Of a stretch of 64,000 nucleotides of DNA, positions 62,555-64,000 are shown one piece after another. Numbering within the stretch: the first letter of the stretch is position 1; each line of letters opens with the position of its first letter. The translations under genes and the position numbers were made by a program. This stretch comes from Candidatus Nomurabacteria bacterium (lineage in GTDB: Bacteria; Patescibacteriota; Saccharimonadia; Saccharimonadales; UBA7683): NCBI GenBank assembly GCA_020631865.1, contig JACKGS010000003.1:1-64000 (forward strand), given 5' to 3'. The notes beneath the pieces are model-generated. The model saw only the letters and a program-made list of their open reading frames with translations, searched no databases and was not told the origin of the DNA.

Positions 62555-64000
62555 GTGTACAGCTCCGCAGGATCAGTGGTAATGAGCGGATGCTCTTTTT
62601 CGCTCGCGACCACTTTTACAGCCACATGATTCTGATCCGCAATAATCAGCGCATCTCCACGCTCACAGGTGAGCAGAAACTGTTGTTCATACTCTGAGAG
62701 ATTAAATTCACTAACGACGCCTTTGATAGTCGTAGTGTCTTGGCGCATCAGAATTCTTAGCGCTGACTGCGAGGCAATAGCCCGACCGTAGCAGTTCTTC
62801 AAAAAGTCATCAGCTTGTTGGGTAATGATGGAAACTCCGAGGTAGTATTTTCGAGCTCGTCTGACAAGTCCAGCCACAAACTGGGCACTTTGCTCATGCT
62901 CAAGTAGTAACCAACCTTCATCGATGACCAGTAAGCGTTTTTCTGGACGGGCTTTGACTTGATTCTGAATAAAGGTAGAGATTATCAGCATCATGATCGG
63001 ACGTAGGTCTCCGGGCATGTCTTTGATATCGAAAACCACCAGGCGATTATCTAATTTAATGTTGGTGTGTGAATTGAAGACTTCGGCAATGGATCCGGTT
63101 ATATATTTCTCCAGCCGTTCACAGAGCTGCAAATGACCCAACTTATGTAACTCAGCGTACAGATCTTGAAGCAGTGGTTGCTCATTTTTGGCTTTTTTAT
63201 AGACTTTGAGGATTGCTTTATCGACTGCCGCTTTTTCACGTTTTTCGAGACCCTCGGCCATCAAGGCTATCACTGCTGTTAGATCCTGAACATGTTCAGC
63301 AAGATCACTTTTGGAATGAAAAGTACTGGCTAGATCAAACGGGTTAATCTTTTGTTTGCTTTTAGCAGATAGTTTTATGTAGGTGCCACCAACTGACTCA
63401 CTAAGGTTTTTATATTCCCGTTCTGGATCAATGACCAGCACTTTGGTGCTCTGCATGAGCTGCCGGAGTATCTCTACTTTGGTGGTGTAGCTTTTACCTG
63501 AGCCACTTTGTGCAAAGACTATTGAGTTAGCGTTATGGAGTGCGAAGCGGTCTAAAATAACCAGTGAGTTATTCGACTTATTAACGCCGTAGAGGATGCC
63601 GGATTCTTGGACTAACTCGGAGCTCATAAATGGGAAGGTGAGGGCGGCGGAACTACTATCGAGGTTCCGTTTTTGAGAAAGCTGGTCTTCACTTCTGGGT
63701 AGAACCGACTGCAGAGCTTCAAGTTGTTCATAGCGGGCAACTTTAGAGTAAAACAGGCGAGCGGATAGAGTCGCTTCCAGGAGCTTGGTAATCTTATTGA
63801 GCTCGGTCAAACTATCGGCACGGAGGCATACATAGATGGCCATTTGGAAGAGCTTTTCTTGACCACGTTGAATCTTGTCGCGAAGTTCAATAGCAGATTC
63901 TAGTGGGTCAGTGATTTCTGAGCCAACTATCTTACCAGCTCGCATCATGGCTCGCTTGGTACTCTCAAGCTCAGTTATCTTACGATGTAGTTTTGGTAGA
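62551..64000 (-). CDS. VirB4/TraC-like type IV secretion ATPase, partial
   Basis: The energising ATPase of the secretion channel. The frame is open past the right edge of the window (upstream sequence includes KLHRKITELESTKRAMMRAG), so its N-terminus is missing. Walker A is FAQSGSGKSYTTK, then VLVIDPEREYKNL and Walker B RLLVIDEGWLLLEHE, with ISIITQQADDFL-like GVSIITQQADDF. It is the first gene here of the operon VirB4-CHAP-VirD4. Confidence 0.9.
   Translation of the reverse strand, partial: LPKLHRKITELESTKRAMMRAGKIVGSEITDPLESAIELRDKIQRGQEKLFQMAIYVCLRADSLTELNKITKLLEATLSARLFYSKVARYEQLEALQSVLPRSEDQLSQKRNLDSSSAALTFPFMSSELVQESGILYGVNKSNNSLVILDRFALHNANSIVFAQSGSGKSYTTKVEILRQLMQSTKVLVIDPEREYKNLSESVGGTYIKLSAKSKQKINPFDLASTFHSKSDLAEHVQDLTAVIALMAEGLEKREKAAVDKAILKVYKKAKNEQPLLQDLYAELHKLGHLQLCERLEKYITGSIAEVFNSHTNIKLDNRLVVFDIKDMPGDLRPIMMLIISTFIQNQVKARPEKRLLVIDEGWLLLEHEQSAQFVAGLVRRARKYYLGVSIITQQADDFLKNCYGRAIASQSALRILMRQDTTTIKGVVSEFNLSEYEQQFLLTCERGDALIIADQNHVAVKVVASEKEHPLITTDPAELYT

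Overview
The window looks like a chromosomal segment of a Patescibacteria/CPR bacterium, most likely a Candidatus Saccharibacteria relative. This rests on low-GC DNA, compact coding, few biosynthetic genes, a VirB4/VirD4-type secretion locus, a WhiB-like protein, sortase, DUF3048 and PEGA surface proteins, and many genes with a TATAAT-like box only 6-7 bases upstream of the ATG, which implies leaderless transcripts. TGA is used as an ordinary stop, so this is not an SR1/Gracilibacteria-type recoded genome. The taxonomic call is inference from gene content.

Layout. 0.1-4.2 kb: lysA, an RNA methyltransferase, a WhiB-like regulator, an unknown gene and a decayed queA. 4.3-7.2 kb: a GC-richer accessory block holding a perfect consensus promoter, a possible leader peptide and an MFS transporter between two look-alike terminators, then a frame-broken nucleotidyltransferase. 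7.2-15 kb: HD hydrolase, wHTH-Nudix protein, two unknowns, a C-terminal processing protease, a SHOCT protein and a UvrD-nuclease fusion. 15-16 kb: structured non-coding DNA, two tRNA genes (one odd) and a 51-residue ORF with a masked Shine-Dalgarno. 16-19.9 kb: Dus, a membrane protein, a zeta-carbonic-anhydrase-like protein and a small unknown. 19.9-28.9 kb: a complete F-type ATP synthase operon in the order a, c, b, delta, alpha, gamma, beta, epsilon on the minus strand. It is interrupted by four non-ATPase reading frames, one a four-helix-bundle protein, and nearly every junction carries copies of one AT-rich repeat. 28.9-30 kb: a GC-rich cassette with two TTG-start membrane proteins. 30-54.4 kb: housekeeping and cell-surface genes (ArsR, glutaredoxin, CobO-like, ParB-like, SNase, GT4, tandem glycosidase-like paralogues, SmpB, CMP-kinase-like, ExoIII, HAD, NnrD-like, tRNA-Leu, sortase, PEGA, DUF4367, GltX, SpoU, DUF3048). 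54.4-58.7 kb: a complete diversity-generating retroelement (DGR). 58.7-64 kb: a PLD-like protein, a VirD4-like coupling ATPase, a CHAP amidase and VirB4.

The strongest discovery is the DGR. A 171-bp template repeat (55129-55299) matches the 3' end of a 471-residue membrane-anchored protein (variable repeat 56721-56891) with 24 differences, every one at a template adenine. A DGR-type reverse transcriptase (IGNLTSQ, YVDD) lies between them. The variable protein has two N-terminal membrane segments and a C-terminal FISUMP/C-type-lectin-like domain. The system would therefore diversify a surface binding protein, plausibly the contact with a host bacterium, next to conjugation-type machinery. The cassette is bracketed by direct repeats, each beginning with a tRNA-3'-end-like sequence.

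A caution applies to the whole window. At least five genes (atpA, atpF, the gene after atpA, the ParB-like gene and the nucleotidyltransferase) are split by single-base indels, mostly in short homopolymers, while their protein sequence continues in another frame. Read error is more likely than decay for most of these.
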